Below, piece after piece: positions 33,101 through 43,176 of a DNA stretch of 64,000 bases. The first letter of the stretch is position 1; every line of letters begins with the position of its first letter. A program made the position numbers and the translations under genes. The notes beneath the pieces were generated by a model. It did no database searches. It saw only the letters and a program-made list of their open reading frames with translations, and was not told the origin of the DNA. The stretch comes from Nematostella vectensis (Eukaryota > Cnidaria > Anthozoa > Actiniaria > Edwardsiidae), in contig NC_064040.1 of NCBI RefSeq assembly GCF_932526225.1, positions 12,128,856 to 12,192,855 on the forward strand. The letters are read 5' to 3'.

Positions 33101-34931
33101 CTTTTTTCATATAATGATCAAAAGCGCATTACAATATAACTAAATGTTGAACTAATATATACAATAAAATTTACAATTATAATCGAAAATAATATGAAAT
33201 AATAGATTCATAGGAAAAATATTGAATAAAAAATAAAATAATAAAAATAAAAATATCTTTATATGGATGATTATGTGATATCAAGTGTTAAAAGCTAATT
33301 TAAAAAGACGAGTCTTAAGTTGCGCTTTAAAATTAAAGATACTGCAATTGATGGTGCGAAGATTTGCAGGGAGAGCGTTCCATAATGTAGGTGCAGCAAC
33401 ACTAAACGATCTGTCACCGAAAGACTTCATCATTTTTCCTGGGGGATGCATTAAAGAAAGGCCCTCATTTGAGCGCAGTGAATAGCGCGCGTTATTCTTA
33501 ATTCTAATGAGATCAGTTATGTAACGAGGAGCTAGCCCCTGAAGAGCTTTGAAAGTGATTAGCAAGATTTTAAATTTAATCCGATACCTTACAGGCAACC
33601 AATGAAGATTTCTTAGCACAGGCGTAATATGATCGTACTTTTTGCATGACGTGAGCAGCCTAGCTGCAGCATTCTGCACCCTTTGCAATTTACCCATTTC
33701 TCGTTCTGGTAGTCCATAAAGGAGTCCATTACAAAAATCTATTCTACTGGTAACAAAGGCATGTAACACCATTTCTAGTTTATCCCTAGGCAAAAATTGG
33801 CTTATTCTCTTAATATTGTGCAGCCAGAAAAACGCTGAACTACAAGACTTAGAAATATGGGTCGACATAGAAAAATGTGAGTCGAACCAGGCACCAAGAT
33901 TGCGCACTTCTGAAACGGGCATAATATCTATATTGCCAACACGAACTGAACAATTATCAATTATTCAATTTATCAATTATTCAATTATTCACCACTGAGT
34001 CACGTGGTTTCACCACTAGCTACTCTGTAATGCTGTGGTTACATGTGTAAGTTTGAGTTGCGGAGTCACGTGGTTTCACCACTAGGTTCTCTGTAATGCT
34101 GTGGATACATGTGTAATTCTGAGTTGCTGAGTCACGTGGTTTCACCACTAGGCTCTCTGTAATGCTGTGGATACATGTGTAAGTATGAGTTGCTGAGTTA
34201 CGTGGATTCACTACTAGCTACTCTGTAATGCTGTGGTTACATTTGTTCGCTGAGTTGCTGAGTCACGTGGTTTCACCACTAGGTACTCTGTGATGCTTCG
34301 CTGTTGGCAGGAAGACCCCGATGAGCGGCCCACATTTGACGAGCTTCGCGATAACATGCAGGCATTACAGCGAGACGAAAAGGTGGGTTTATGTTCAATC
34401 CATTTTATTTCGTTAATTCAACGACAGACAAATCTAGTACCGAGATTACGAAACACTAATCTAAGATCAAAGTGTTATGCTTCATTTCCACAATCGACGA
34501 TATCAAAGTGTTTGCTTCATTTGCACCATCGACAATATCGCAATAGCTTCTTCAAGTCAGTTAATGGAAATGTTTTCTCACCCTTTATATACGGGTCAGT
34601 ACGCAGCTCTTACAAGCTGCAATTTGATTGGGCAAATGAACAATATCCGCACCTCGACACAAAAAACGAGAAGAATAGAGACAAAAGAACTCCTTTGTAG
34701 AACAAAGATAATAGGAGACAAAGCAGCTACGTACTTACTCTTATATACTGCTAGGGTGACAAAATGTCGTCTGACTTAGTCTTGATGTGTTACGCTACAA
34801 TAGCTTAGCAAGTGATCGGATATTAAATAATCTCTATGATATATTTTGACTTTTTGTTTTCATTTTTTTAGGACTACATCAATCTTGACTTGTATCAAGA
34901 CGACATGTATGTCAACTTTGACGCAGCGTGA
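24198..34931 (+). CDS. Eph-ectodomain receptor tyrosine kinase with FGFR/RET-like kinase, copy 1, 915 aa, 17 exons
   Basis: Exons: 24198-24264, 24729-24793, 24881-25559, 25873-26028, 26382-26711, 27098-27306, 27384-27441, 27761-27939, 28364-28577, 28893-29006, 29264-29451, 30281-30400, 30659-30729, 30801-30841, 31649-31745, 34283-34382, 34872-34931. The 2748 nt are open and all phases agree. Domains: signal peptide 1-20; Eph ligand-binding-like domain about 23-205 ([14 protein letters not shown]...[10 protein letters not shown]); sushi/Cys-rich to 270; EGF-like 271-322 (GTYKA...[10 protein letters not shown]); FN3 323-432 and 433-521; TM 533-556, then RVRRDRR. Kinase: [11 protein letters not shown]-loop GSGNFG 622-627, Lys649, HRDLAARN 756-763, DLG 776-778 (DFG in most kinases), Tyr788, [19 protein letters not shown]. 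The tail has YINL and YVNF. No SAM domain. The exon 10 donor is GC (CAG|GCGAGT). Ligand unknown. Confidence 0.87.
27934..28135 (+). repeat. 49-bp minisatellite (4 copies) carrying the exon 8 splice donor of RTK copy 1
   Basis: Units start at 27934, 27983, 28032 and 28081, each with GAATGT|GTAAGTAAG followed by AAACCAGTACCTACATCACC. The first unit straddles the authentic donor (exon ends 27939). Any use of a downstream donor, or retention, reads through to a TGA inside the first unit at 27982-27984. The product would be a membrane protein with a short tail ([15 protein letters not shown]) and no kinase. Confidence 0.9.
28666..28755 (+). repeat. CAT/CAC-rich microsatellite in intron 9 of RTK copy 1
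   Basis: Imperfect trinucleotide tracts of CAT with CAC and TCT interruptions. Equivalent tracts occupy the same intron in copy 2 (about 41890-41955) and copy 3 (about 56085-56175), so the microsatellite predates the triplication. Confidence 0.8.
29161..29222 (+). pseudogene. Decayed partial duplicate of exon 11 in intron 10 of RTK copy 1
   Basis: The sequence ATTACTTGGCGATCATTCTT and its continuation GAATACTTGAAAGCCCGGAG, then ACTTGAATAGCGGGCTACC, copies the first 60 nt of exon 11 (29264 onward), with a TAG where the exon has TTG. The same relic precedes exon 11 in copy 2 (42364-42425) and copy 3 (56481-56540). It is therefore an old internal exon duplication that lost function before the gene triplicated. 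Confidence 0.8.
29558..30001. mobile_element. Palindromic MITE in intron 11 of RTK copy 1
   Basis: GTCGTCCACACTAACGCGGA at the left is mirrored by CCATGTTAGTGTTGACGGC at the right. Internal inverted motifs TATCCGGATTC and CGAATCC... repeat the palindromic character. The same element sits at the same place in copies 2 and 3, so its insertion is older than the duplications. Confidence 0.75.
30850..31620. mobile_element. Copy-1-specific insertion (about 730 bp, TIR element) in intron 14
   Basis: Intron 14 is 807 bp here but only 78 bp in copy 2 and 67 bp in copy 3. Near the ends of the extra DNA, GCTCGTTTACTTTGC..CACATCAACCTC at about 30879-30907 is matched in inverted orientation at about 31567-31597 (GAGGTTGATGTGAGGCAAAG then GAAACGAGC). 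This suggests a non-autonomous DNA transposon. The interior has no recognisable coding sequence. Confidence 0.65.
31905..33063 (+). repeat. 66-bp minisatellite (about 17 copies) duplicating the exon 16 splice acceptor region of RTK copy 1, left part
   Basis: Units of about 64-66 bp each contain CACGTGGTTTCACCACTAG|G, TTCTCTGTAATGCTGTGG, TTACATGT|GTAAGT and CTGAGTTGCTGAGT. The CACTAG and the following bases match the authentic acceptor and start of exon 16 (CACTAG|GTACTCTGTGATGCT). Many units therefore carry an acceptor, 27 nt open in the receptor frame, and a GTAAGT donor. Other units have TTCGCTGAG in place of the donor. The array is interrupted by a LINE and continues at 33996. Confidence 0.9.
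33064..33995 (-). mobile_element. 5'-truncated CR1/L2-like non-LTR retrotransposon inserted in the minisatellite
   Basis: The minus strand encodes 213 aa (33922-33281) of the C-terminal part of a LINE reverse-transcriptase protein: [19 protein letters not shown], then LERVQN-type [32 protein letters not shown], and [10 protein letters not shown]. The 3' end lies at the left and finishes in short TTATTA-type repeats, as CR1/L2 elements do. The RT palm with its catalytic Asp pair is missing. Flanks suggest a 6-bp CTGAGT duplication of the repeat unit. Confidence 0.85.
33996..34282 (+). repeat. 66-bp acceptor minisatellite of RTK copy 1, right part (about 4 copies plus the authentic acceptor)
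   Basis: This continues the array of 31905-33063 after the LINE. The last unit ends at CACTAG 34277-34282, which is the acceptor I use for exon 16: it is the only one followed by the full kinase sequence [14 protein letters not shown]. With the left part the array has about 22 units. Confidence 0.9.
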
Positions 34932-35084
34932 TGTGCGCATGCTCCTTTGATACCGCTGCCCTAACCAGAGTCTGCCTAATGTTTCTAAATAATATATATA
35001 CTTACGGCGTAATTAAGCAAGGTGGTGACCATCGACAAAGACAAAATAGAGAAAAGCAGGAATGGCACGGTTCAGGAAAGGCAC

Positions 35085-35390
35085 CACTGTATTAAACCAT
35101 GAAAACTGAGTGTATTCGTGATAATAGAGGGACCACTGTATTAAACCATGAAAACTGAGTGAATTCGTGATAATAGAGCACCACTGTATTAAACCACGAA
35201 AACTGAGTGAATTCGTGAATAGCGGCACCACAGTATTCAACCATGAAAACAGAGTAAATTCCTGATATTAGAGAATTCGTGATAATAGAGGCACCACTGT
35301 ATTCAACCATGAAAACTGGGTGGATTTCTGATAATAGTTGCACCAATGTATTAAACCATTAAAACTGAGTGAATTACTGATGCGTATGTG
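35085..35390 (+). repeat. Minisatellite downstream of RTK copy 1
   Basis: About six imperfect copies of a roughly 47-50 bp unit containing CACCACTGTATTAAACCATG, AAAACTGAGTGAATTC and GTGATAATAGAG. The same unit is amplified downstream of copy 2 (45480-45920) and absent after copy 3. Confidence 0.85.
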
Positions 35391-35559
35391 GCTGTCAATC
35401 TTTGTTTTGTTTTGTAATCTTTGTTTATCGAGGGTAGCATATATAACTGCGTCCCCAGTGTTTTTTTTTTACGTCCCTTCGGTTCAGGTTAATGTAGTGC
35501 AGCTTGAAGATACGGGACTTCCGGTTTAGTGTCCTTATACGAGAAGACTGGAAACACGG

Positions 35560-35713
35560 GAGAGTAACTTCAACTCACTTTTGACACAAGTTCGAAACAA
35601 GGCAGGAACCCGGAAAAAAGACCCATAGTTTGAGCCAGGATTCGAACCTGGGCCACAGCGGTGAGAGGCAGACGCGAGGCCGACGCTAACACACTAGGCC
35701 ACCCGTGCTCCCA
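35560..35713 (-). mobile_element. tRNA-derived SINE
   Basis: The minus strand starts GGGAGCACGGG and contains an A-box-like TGGCCTAGTGTGTTAG (35701-35686) and a perfect B box GGTTCGAATCC (35648-35638), followed by a non-tRNA tail. The A-to-B spacing is a tRNA-like internal pol III promoter. The acceptor stem does not pair like a functional tRNA, so I call a SINE head rather than a tRNA gene. The tail limit is uncertain. Confidence 0.6.
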
Positions 35714-35756
35714 CATACGTATTCGTAGGATAACTGCTCCATCAACTTAGTTTTTT

Positions 35757-35965
35757 CTACAGTTTATCTGAAGTCTTTCTACCACCTATTTGTTCTCTAC
35801 AGCTTGTCAGTAGTCTTTGCATTTATACCATCACCTAGTTTTTTTTTCTACAGCTTGTCAGTAGTCTTTGCATTTATACCATCACCTAGTTTTTTTTTCT
35901 ACAGCTTGTCACTAGTCTTTGCATTTATGCCATCACCTAGTTTTTCTACAGCTTGTTTCTTATCT
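35757..35965 (+). repeat. About 50-bp tandem repeat (3-4 copies)
   Basis: The unit TTCTACAGCTTGTCAGTAGT, then CTTTGCATTTATACCATCAC, then CTAGTTTTTT recurs three times with partial flanking copies. It is non-coding. Confidence 0.8.
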
Positions 35966-36456
35966 TCCTAGTTGTACCATTTTCCCACGCTTAGCATGAT
36001 TATATTCAGTTCTGAAGCACATGGATAGTTTAGTGAGCACCGTGGTAGCGTTAGTCGCACGAGACGGCCGCAAAAGACAAGGTAAATAAATAGATTTGAA
36101 ATTAGTGGTATTTCTTATCTATTTTTGTTTTTAACAATTTTCATTGGCTTTTTACAGAGGCTACGGCGCATTACAACTAACTGAAATAAAAGTCTGAAAC
36201 GTTGGCGTATTTTGAGACTTTGTTTTGGTTTTTCTTTGATCATCTTCATTAAGACATAGGGGAGATAATCGAAGATACACCATTTTATCAAATTCTACTT
36301 TTCTTACCACCTTTATTTCTGACGATGACATGGTTTGCATGACGCTGCTCCCTCTTCTTCTTTTCGAGCTATTAGATGTTTTATGTCTTCAAACTTGAAA
36401 ATGCCTCTTTGTTACCCTGACGTACCCTAAGGCTCAAAATAGACCATCACAATAAC

Positions 36457-36595
36457 GATACGTATCGCGTGACCACTACTTTTTACGCTATTGCGTGCGG
36501 TTAGCCGTCGGTTATTTACGGAACACTTCCGGGGTGATTGAGCAGACAGCTTCGTCCCGATGTAACCTCGAACCTCTTGATACCTTCATAACAAA
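36457..36595 (+). promoter_or_regulatory. Promoter-proximal element and 5' UTR exon of RTK copy 2, with ETS-type site
   Basis: This is the only upstream segment copy 2 shares with copies 1 and 3. ACTTCCGG lies at 36525-36532 and the exon end at CATAACAAA|GTGAGT (donor at 36596), exactly 70 bp apart as in the other copies. The acceptor TTGCAG at 36951-36956 precedes the ATG by 13 bp. Confidence 0.6.
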
Positions 36596-39425
36596 GTGAG
36601 TAGATGTGTTTGAACCATTTGATAATAATCGTAAGTCATCATAAGTTAAATAAATGTAAGAAGAATACTTGATGTAATTCTCTTGGTGTAATTCTATGTA
36701 ATTCATAAAGACGTTATATGATTATCAAAGAATTTTAATTCTCATTGGATTTCTCAGTACGAAACCTCTCTAGCCCACCAGCTCTACCTTTCTCCGATTG
36801 GGAATATTTTTTTTTAAGTATTCATTTTCGTATAACAAGTATGTTATCGCAGTCTAGCAATTATTTCGTAGCATAGAACTGTACTGTGCTGAAATGGTAA
36901 TGTTTTCTATAGTCATTGTATTCCCCTTCCTATATCAGATGTGCAATTTCTTGCAGGACACCATAAAAGATGAGGATCTTGTTACAGGTTGCTGGCGTAC
37001 TCGTCTTTTCCAAGATCTCAAACGCCGAAAGAGGTGAGTTATATTATGAGATATATGATACTGATTCTGTGCAGATGCTTTGTGATTCGCTTGAATAATA
37101 CTGTACTCATTACTCGCCAAAGCATAACTTGTGTAAGTATATTTTCATATTTTTCATTTAATGTTTGTAACTATTAACTCGTTTGCATTGTCCCTGTAGC
37201 TAAAGTTTTTATCAATACTTTAAAGCTGTAACTGAGAACAAAAGTCATTTTAAAACAGTTTAACCAACTAAAAAACTGTTTAATAATTGATGAGAACTAA
37301 TATTGCTATGGCTTTCAACAAATTTTGCTTAAATTGACATTGAGTGCGCTATGGTGATAATTGTGGGCTCTTCCTATAACAGTTCCTTTGGCCAATTTCA
37401 TGAATGGTAGACCCTGGCGTGAGCGATGGTCATATAATGGAAGCATAGTAAGGCAAGAATACATTTTACATAATACAAAAAGTCCTCGAATATAGGCTAT
37501 TCGATTCATTATTTATTTATCCATGACTTGGATATCTGTTTTAGTCCTGGGATTTGAGCAGACTCGAGCTTGGTGCTTGTGATGACACTTCTTCGTCGCA
37601 ACCGAACGGATGGGTGAGAAGTGACGTCATCAACACTGGACCCGCCACTAGAATCGAGCTCACGGCAACATTCGATGCCAGGGACTGCTCCTCGTTTTCT
37701 GTTGACCCTTACTGTAGACATGACTTTGACGTCTACGCGCATCAGTCTGAGACTCAGTACTCGGGTCCAGTCCCTGACCCGAACAGCAGTCCACCGGGGA
37801 CATACAGCAAGATCGGGACGCTGAACGCGACGAAACTTTGGACCAGTCTTGGGAATAAGACACAAAATGTACAGACATTATCGCTTATTCTAGAAAACAG
37901 CAAACCGTACGTCTATCTTGCCCTTCATTACAAAGGCGGGTGTTTTGCGGTGCAGAGCATTTTAGTAGAATATTTTCGATGCGCGGATATGGCGCTACCA
38001 AGTACACTGGTACAACTCGGCGCGACTGTAGCACCTGCTAACAATTCTATCAAAGTAAGTGGAGCATGCGCACCAAACTCCAAGCAAGTGTCAGGGGCGG
38101 GAGATCTCTATGGCTACTGTCAATCAGGCGGGGAGTGGAGTTCTGGCCTTTTCAGCGGGGAATGTCAATGTGACGCAGGACATCAAAACACAACCACAGG
38201 CGGAGGCGGGGCTGAGTGCCAAGGTGAGAGAAAAAACATGAAGAGAGATGTGAATGTACGGTATAAGGTGTTTCCAATAAAAAAAATTAACGTTTTTGAA
38301 TAAACGATTTCGCGAACCATTATCGAGAGTAGACTCGTTTTTGAAAGATTTATGCGCACTTCTGAAATTGTTAAAATGAGTCTACAAACTCGGCGCATTT
38401 TTTATCTTTTTCTGAGAATCAGAAAAGAAGCTATTAACATTATTTGGATTTATTTCATAAAAACATACACATCACATTTTCCTGTGTTTCACGTGTTCAT
38501 TTAAGCATGTAAAGTTGGAACTTACAAAGCTGTCCATGGATATTTTGTCTGCGCAAGTTGCCCTGACAACAGTGTTGCTATGGAAATTGGAAGAAAAAGC
38601 TGTACTTGTGTCAGCGGTTTCTACAGGAAGGCGAACGAGTCCATCAGCTCCGCATGTACAGGTATTAGGGTCATAAGTACTAATAATAAGAAACAAGGTG
38701 GCATGATTCAGATGATCGTGGCACTTTGATGACGTAATGTACCAATCACTGATCAAAAAAACCATAATCTCAGATTAATCAGATCACAGGTAGCTCAAAC
38801 ACATTTTGATAATTGCCTGTATATACAAATGCTGATGGGAGAAATACTATGGGATGTGGACATTAAAAAAAGCGTTTATTTAGATTCACTGAATCTTCCG
38901 GTGTGTGCTCATACCCGATATCATTGATTTTCATAACTTCTATCCTTACTTTCTTATGCAGACCTGTGGTCTGATCTGCTTTGTTTGAATCTTTTAGGCC
39001 CACCATCACCACCAACAAGTTTAATAAGCCTTTCCTGAACAGCTCTGCAATAATCCTATTCTGGTCAGCCCCCAATAACACGGGCGGTCGGACTGACGTG
39101 TACTACTTGATAGAGTGCTTCAAATGTGACAGCGATGGCTCCGTCTGTGTGGAGGCCTGTGGAGGCACAGTTGCACAGCACGGGACGTCGGCGCGGGTCA
39201 GCGGTCTGTCTGCCTTCACGTACTATATGTTCAGAGTGTATGCGCGTAACGGAGTCAGTGATCAAGCCGAGATGGGAGGTCAAGAGGCCGAGTTTGCCAA
39301 GCTGGTCATACAAACAATTGACGCGGGTAAGATGAAACCAGTTATTGTTTAAGATGTCGAAACTAAAATAATAAAAATGATATTGGCAGATATGCAACTT
39401 TTTGGAGTTCAACCGGTACATTATA

Positions 39426-39690
39426 AACTGGCCCTGTTATAGTGTTTTTAGTGATATTCACAAAGTATTCACTATAGGGATGGTCTTACATAAACTGGCC
39501 CTGTTATAGTGTTTTAGTGATATTCACAAAGTATTCACTATAGGGATGGTCTTACATAAACTGGCCCTGTTATAGTGTTTTAGAGATATTCACAAAGTAT
39601 TCACTATAGGGATTGTCTTACATAAACTGGAACTGTTATAGTGTTTTAGTGATATTCACAAAGTATTCACTATAGGGATGGTCTTTTAAA
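39426..39690 (+). repeat. 65-bp tandem repeat (4 copies) in intron 5 of RTK copy 2
   Basis: The unit CATAAACTGGCCCTGTTATA, then GTGTTTTAGTGATATTCACA, then AAGTATTCACTATAGGGATG is present four times here, once in copy 1 (about 26808-26874) and four times in copy 3 (54042-54292). It is expanded independently or shared by copies 2 and 3. Confidence 0.85.
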
Positions 39691-40773
39691 AAGGTAGAGT
39701 AACCCGCATCTCATAAATGAAATTGTCAAACCCTGAGTTTTCAGAGTCTCCAAAGCTTTACAAGTTAAAATCCTAATAAAACAAGCATCACAAAATGAGA
39801 GTGTACAAAAAAAGATATCAGAAAACAAGCATTTGGAACTGCTGGTATTAGCTATATATTCCTTTCAATCTAAAAGCGTAGTCGTAATATTTCACATTTC
39901 AATGTCTTTCTGTTTTAAGTCCCTGGCAAGCCTGAAATCACCGCGGTAGAGAAAGTGGACTCGACCCATGTCAGGGTCAGTTGGAAGCTTTTGAAGCACA
40001 ATGACATCATAACATCTTACGAGCTCAAGTACCACGTGACTGGAAAGCCGGCCAATGAAAAGTCAGTGACGATAAACGCTACAAGAGCGACGGTGGATAT
40101 AGACCGCGATAAAGACTACCAGTTCAGGGTCAGTGTTTACCGCTTGCAATCATAGAATTTTAATTCTAATTATTAAAATAATCAAAACCCTCAAAATCCC
40201 GAATTAATTTATTGTCATTCAGGTGCGCGGTCGGACAAGGCTGGGATATGGACCCTTCAGTGACGCCGTGGGCTTACAAGGTGATTGTACCAGTCATCTG
40301 TAATTGTCTCTCCTTGACTTTCATATTCTTCGTTGAACATCCTTGTTGCTGTCGCGCTTTCCTAATGGTCATCACACTCCAATATACACATTTCAAAATA
40401 CGATTTTTTGCGGTCGCGCGTACTTCCGATGTTCTAAACCTCCACCATCACTAAACAAGGCAGGGGGGCGGGGTACTGGGGGCAGTGCCTCTATCATGGC
40501 CCCCTCCCCCACATATTACGAGGCTTGCTACAACTTTGCTGTGTTGTATCATTGAAGCTTGTCTGTTTGTGTGACTGTGTTGTTGTGCCTTTATCCCTAG
40601 CTGGCCAGACCGGTAGCTCCAGCAGTAGTCCGCTTGTGATCGGCACATCAGTCCTGGGGGTGGTGCTAGTCCTGGTTATCCTACTGGTGGCAGCGGTGTG
40701 TATGTATCGAGTCAGGAGGGACAGACGCGCTCCTCGGGAAATCAAGGCAACTGTACAGTTTACCGTGAGACCT

Positions 40774-41214
40774 GAATGTGTAAGTAAGAAACCAGTACAT
40801 ACATCACCTGGACAAACTGTCTGAATGTGTAAGTAGGAAACCAGTACCTACATCACCTGGACAAACTGTGTGAATGTGTAAGTAAAAAACCAGTACCTAC
40901 ATCACCTGGACAAACTGTGTAAAGGTGTAAGTAAGAAACCAGTACCTACATCACCTGGACAAACTGTGTGAATGTGTAAGTAAGAAACCAGTACCTACAT
41001 CACCTGGACAAACTGTGTGAATGTGTAAGTAAGAAACCAGTACCTACATCACCTAGACAAACTGTGTGAATGTGTAAGTAAGAAACCAGTACCTACATCA
41101 CCTGGACAAACTGTGTGAATGTGTAAGTAAGAAACCAGTACCTACATCACCTGGACAAACTGCGTGAATGTGTAAGTAAGAAACTAGTACCTACATCACC
41201 TGGCCAAACTGTGG
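40774..41214 (+). repeat. 49-bp donor-carrying minisatellite (9 copies) at exon 8 of RTK copy 2
   Basis: Units start every 49 bp from 40774 to 41166. All but one contain GAATGT|GTAAGT (the fourth has AAAGGT). The authentic exon ends at 40779. As in copy 1, reading past the donor reaches a TGA within the first unit. Confidence 0.9.
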
Positions 41215-42363
41215 TTGCACTTTGCACCAGATGGGAAATCTAAGAAGAACACTGTTGCTGTATTAGTGATTCTTAGAGTCATTTGTTGCAAAAGTCAAGT
41301 TGGGTATTAAATACTCATGATCCGTCTTGTGACTCAGTATCCTTTAGAAAAACAATTTTATTTTATTTAATCCGTCTATTGGAGATTATTTTGTAAAACA
41401 ATACGGTTTATAAATATTGATGGGATATTTTTCATCGTCTATAGCAAGGAGAATACGAAGACATGGGAGAAACGAACCCCGGACTTGATGCTATCTACTC
41501 GTGCGTCGGAGAAGACGAAGCTTGGGAGGTCCCGCCCCAGAACCTGTCAGTTATCAAGCGACTGGGCAGCGGTAACTTTGGTCACGTGGACAAAGCGATG
41601 GCTATTGGGATCCCCGGGTTTCCAGGCCAGGTCACGGTTGCCGTTAAAACTCTTAAATGTAAGCAAACCACCTTAATAATAATCTCTGGCATCATCATCA
41701 GCAGCATCAATTGAATCAATTGACCGCATCGTTGCTATTATTGTTTTCATCAGCAGTAGCACCTCCTTATCAGCACATTATCATATTCTACTTTGAAGTA
41801 GCCTTTAATTTCGACGAAACTAAGTGGCAGAGTCGAACTCATTCAATTTTCCTGTTTATGATCTCGACAATCTAATTTCATTACCCTCATCATGTCATCA
41901 TCTCCATCATCATCATCTTCATAACAATCATCACCATCATCATCGTCACCATAACAACACAAACCACCACGACTACCATCAAAACTTACAAAACTAACAC
42001 TTTAACCATCCTAACAACCAGCACTACTTTCATCATCGCATTCGATGCTTAATTGTTGCTTTTATTTTATCCCATTTTCTACTCGTGTTCTCAAGCTACT
42101 GCTCAAGAGAAGGACAAAATAGACTTCCTGACGGAGCTGAACTTGATGAAATCCCTCAGGCCTCATCCACACGTTGTACGTCTGATTGGCTGCTGCACCC
42201 GACAAGCAGGCGAGTTATCAAGTACCAATAGCGAGTTCCAAGAGGCGAGTAACATGGTATTATGTTACTGATCACTTTGCGATCACCAATGAATACTTAC
42301 GGTAGATGTTCTCGAATAGCATGTTATGAGTTGCTAGAGGTGAATAGAGTTAAAACATGTTGC

Positions 42364-42425
42364 AGATTACTTGGCGATCATTCTTGAATACTTGAAAGCC
42401 CGGAGACTTGAATAGCGGGCTACCA
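42364..42425 (+). pseudogene. Decayed partial duplicate of exon 11 in intron 10 of RTK copy 2
   Basis: ATTACTTGGCGATCATTCTT and the following bases mimic the start of exon 11 (42467). Here an intact TGCAG acceptor-like signal precedes it at 42361-42365. An in-frame TAG follows. Confidence 0.75.
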
Positions 42426-42769
42426 GTTTAATCAAATTTAGATTTTTTGTAATGTTTACTTTGCAGATCACTTGGCGATTATTCTTGAATACCTGCCGTA
42501 TGGAGACTTGTTGGGCTACCTGCGGCGGTCACGTGGTCATGAGGACTGGTACTGCTCGGGTGATCTCCGCCCCCCGTCGCGCCTCGTCTCGAAGGACTTG
42601 GTCAAGTTCGCGTGGATGATAGCAGACGGCATGGCCTTTCTTGCCGCAAACAAGGTGATAACTTATCTCCAATATCATAGTGCCATCTAATGAATAACAA
42701 AACAATCAGAAAATTAATATTGCCTATTGCGACGCGCTATTGTGACAACCATGTAAGGGATCGTCCACA

Positions 42770-43176
42770 CTAACGCGGATTCAAAAGTATCCAGATTCTT
42801 TTCGCCGAAAACGCATCACTTGATTCATGTCCACACTATCGTTTTCGTAGCGTTTTCACCTGGATCTAGCCGTCCTCACTAACACGGAATAAAACGTTGA
42901 AAACGCTGAATGGTACGGGTTGACGTCATTTTTATGATATGCGCATGCTCAAAGCAGCAGGCGCGCCTGTGATATGACGCCAGCGTATCCATTTTGATAC
43001 GGATTCGACCGTCCACACGACGGAAGTATCGAAGTATCCATTTTGATTCAGTTTCGACAGCGTTTTCAAAAGTACCCGGATTCGCTGGATCCAACGCGCG
43101 TGTTAGTGTGGACGGAAGGCCTAAACGTATCAAAAAGTATACGGATCAAACGAGTCCGTGTTAGTGTGGACGGCCT
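42770..43176. mobile_element. Palindromic MITE in intron 11 of RTK copy 2
   Basis: Orthologous in position to the element in copies 1 and 3. TCGTCCACACTAACGCGGAT at the left is matched by GTCCGTGTTAGTGTGGACGG at the right. The right terminus is better preserved here than in copy 1. Confidence 0.75.

Noticed and set aside
32000..34280. CRISPR-like array
   Set aside because: Regular 66-bp spacing is a head-to-tail minisatellite without unique spacers, in a eukaryotic intron; no cas genes.
35638..35713. tRNA gene on the minus strand
   Set aside because: A and B boxes are present, but the ends do not form an acceptor stem and the anticodon arm is not convincing; a SINE head fits better.
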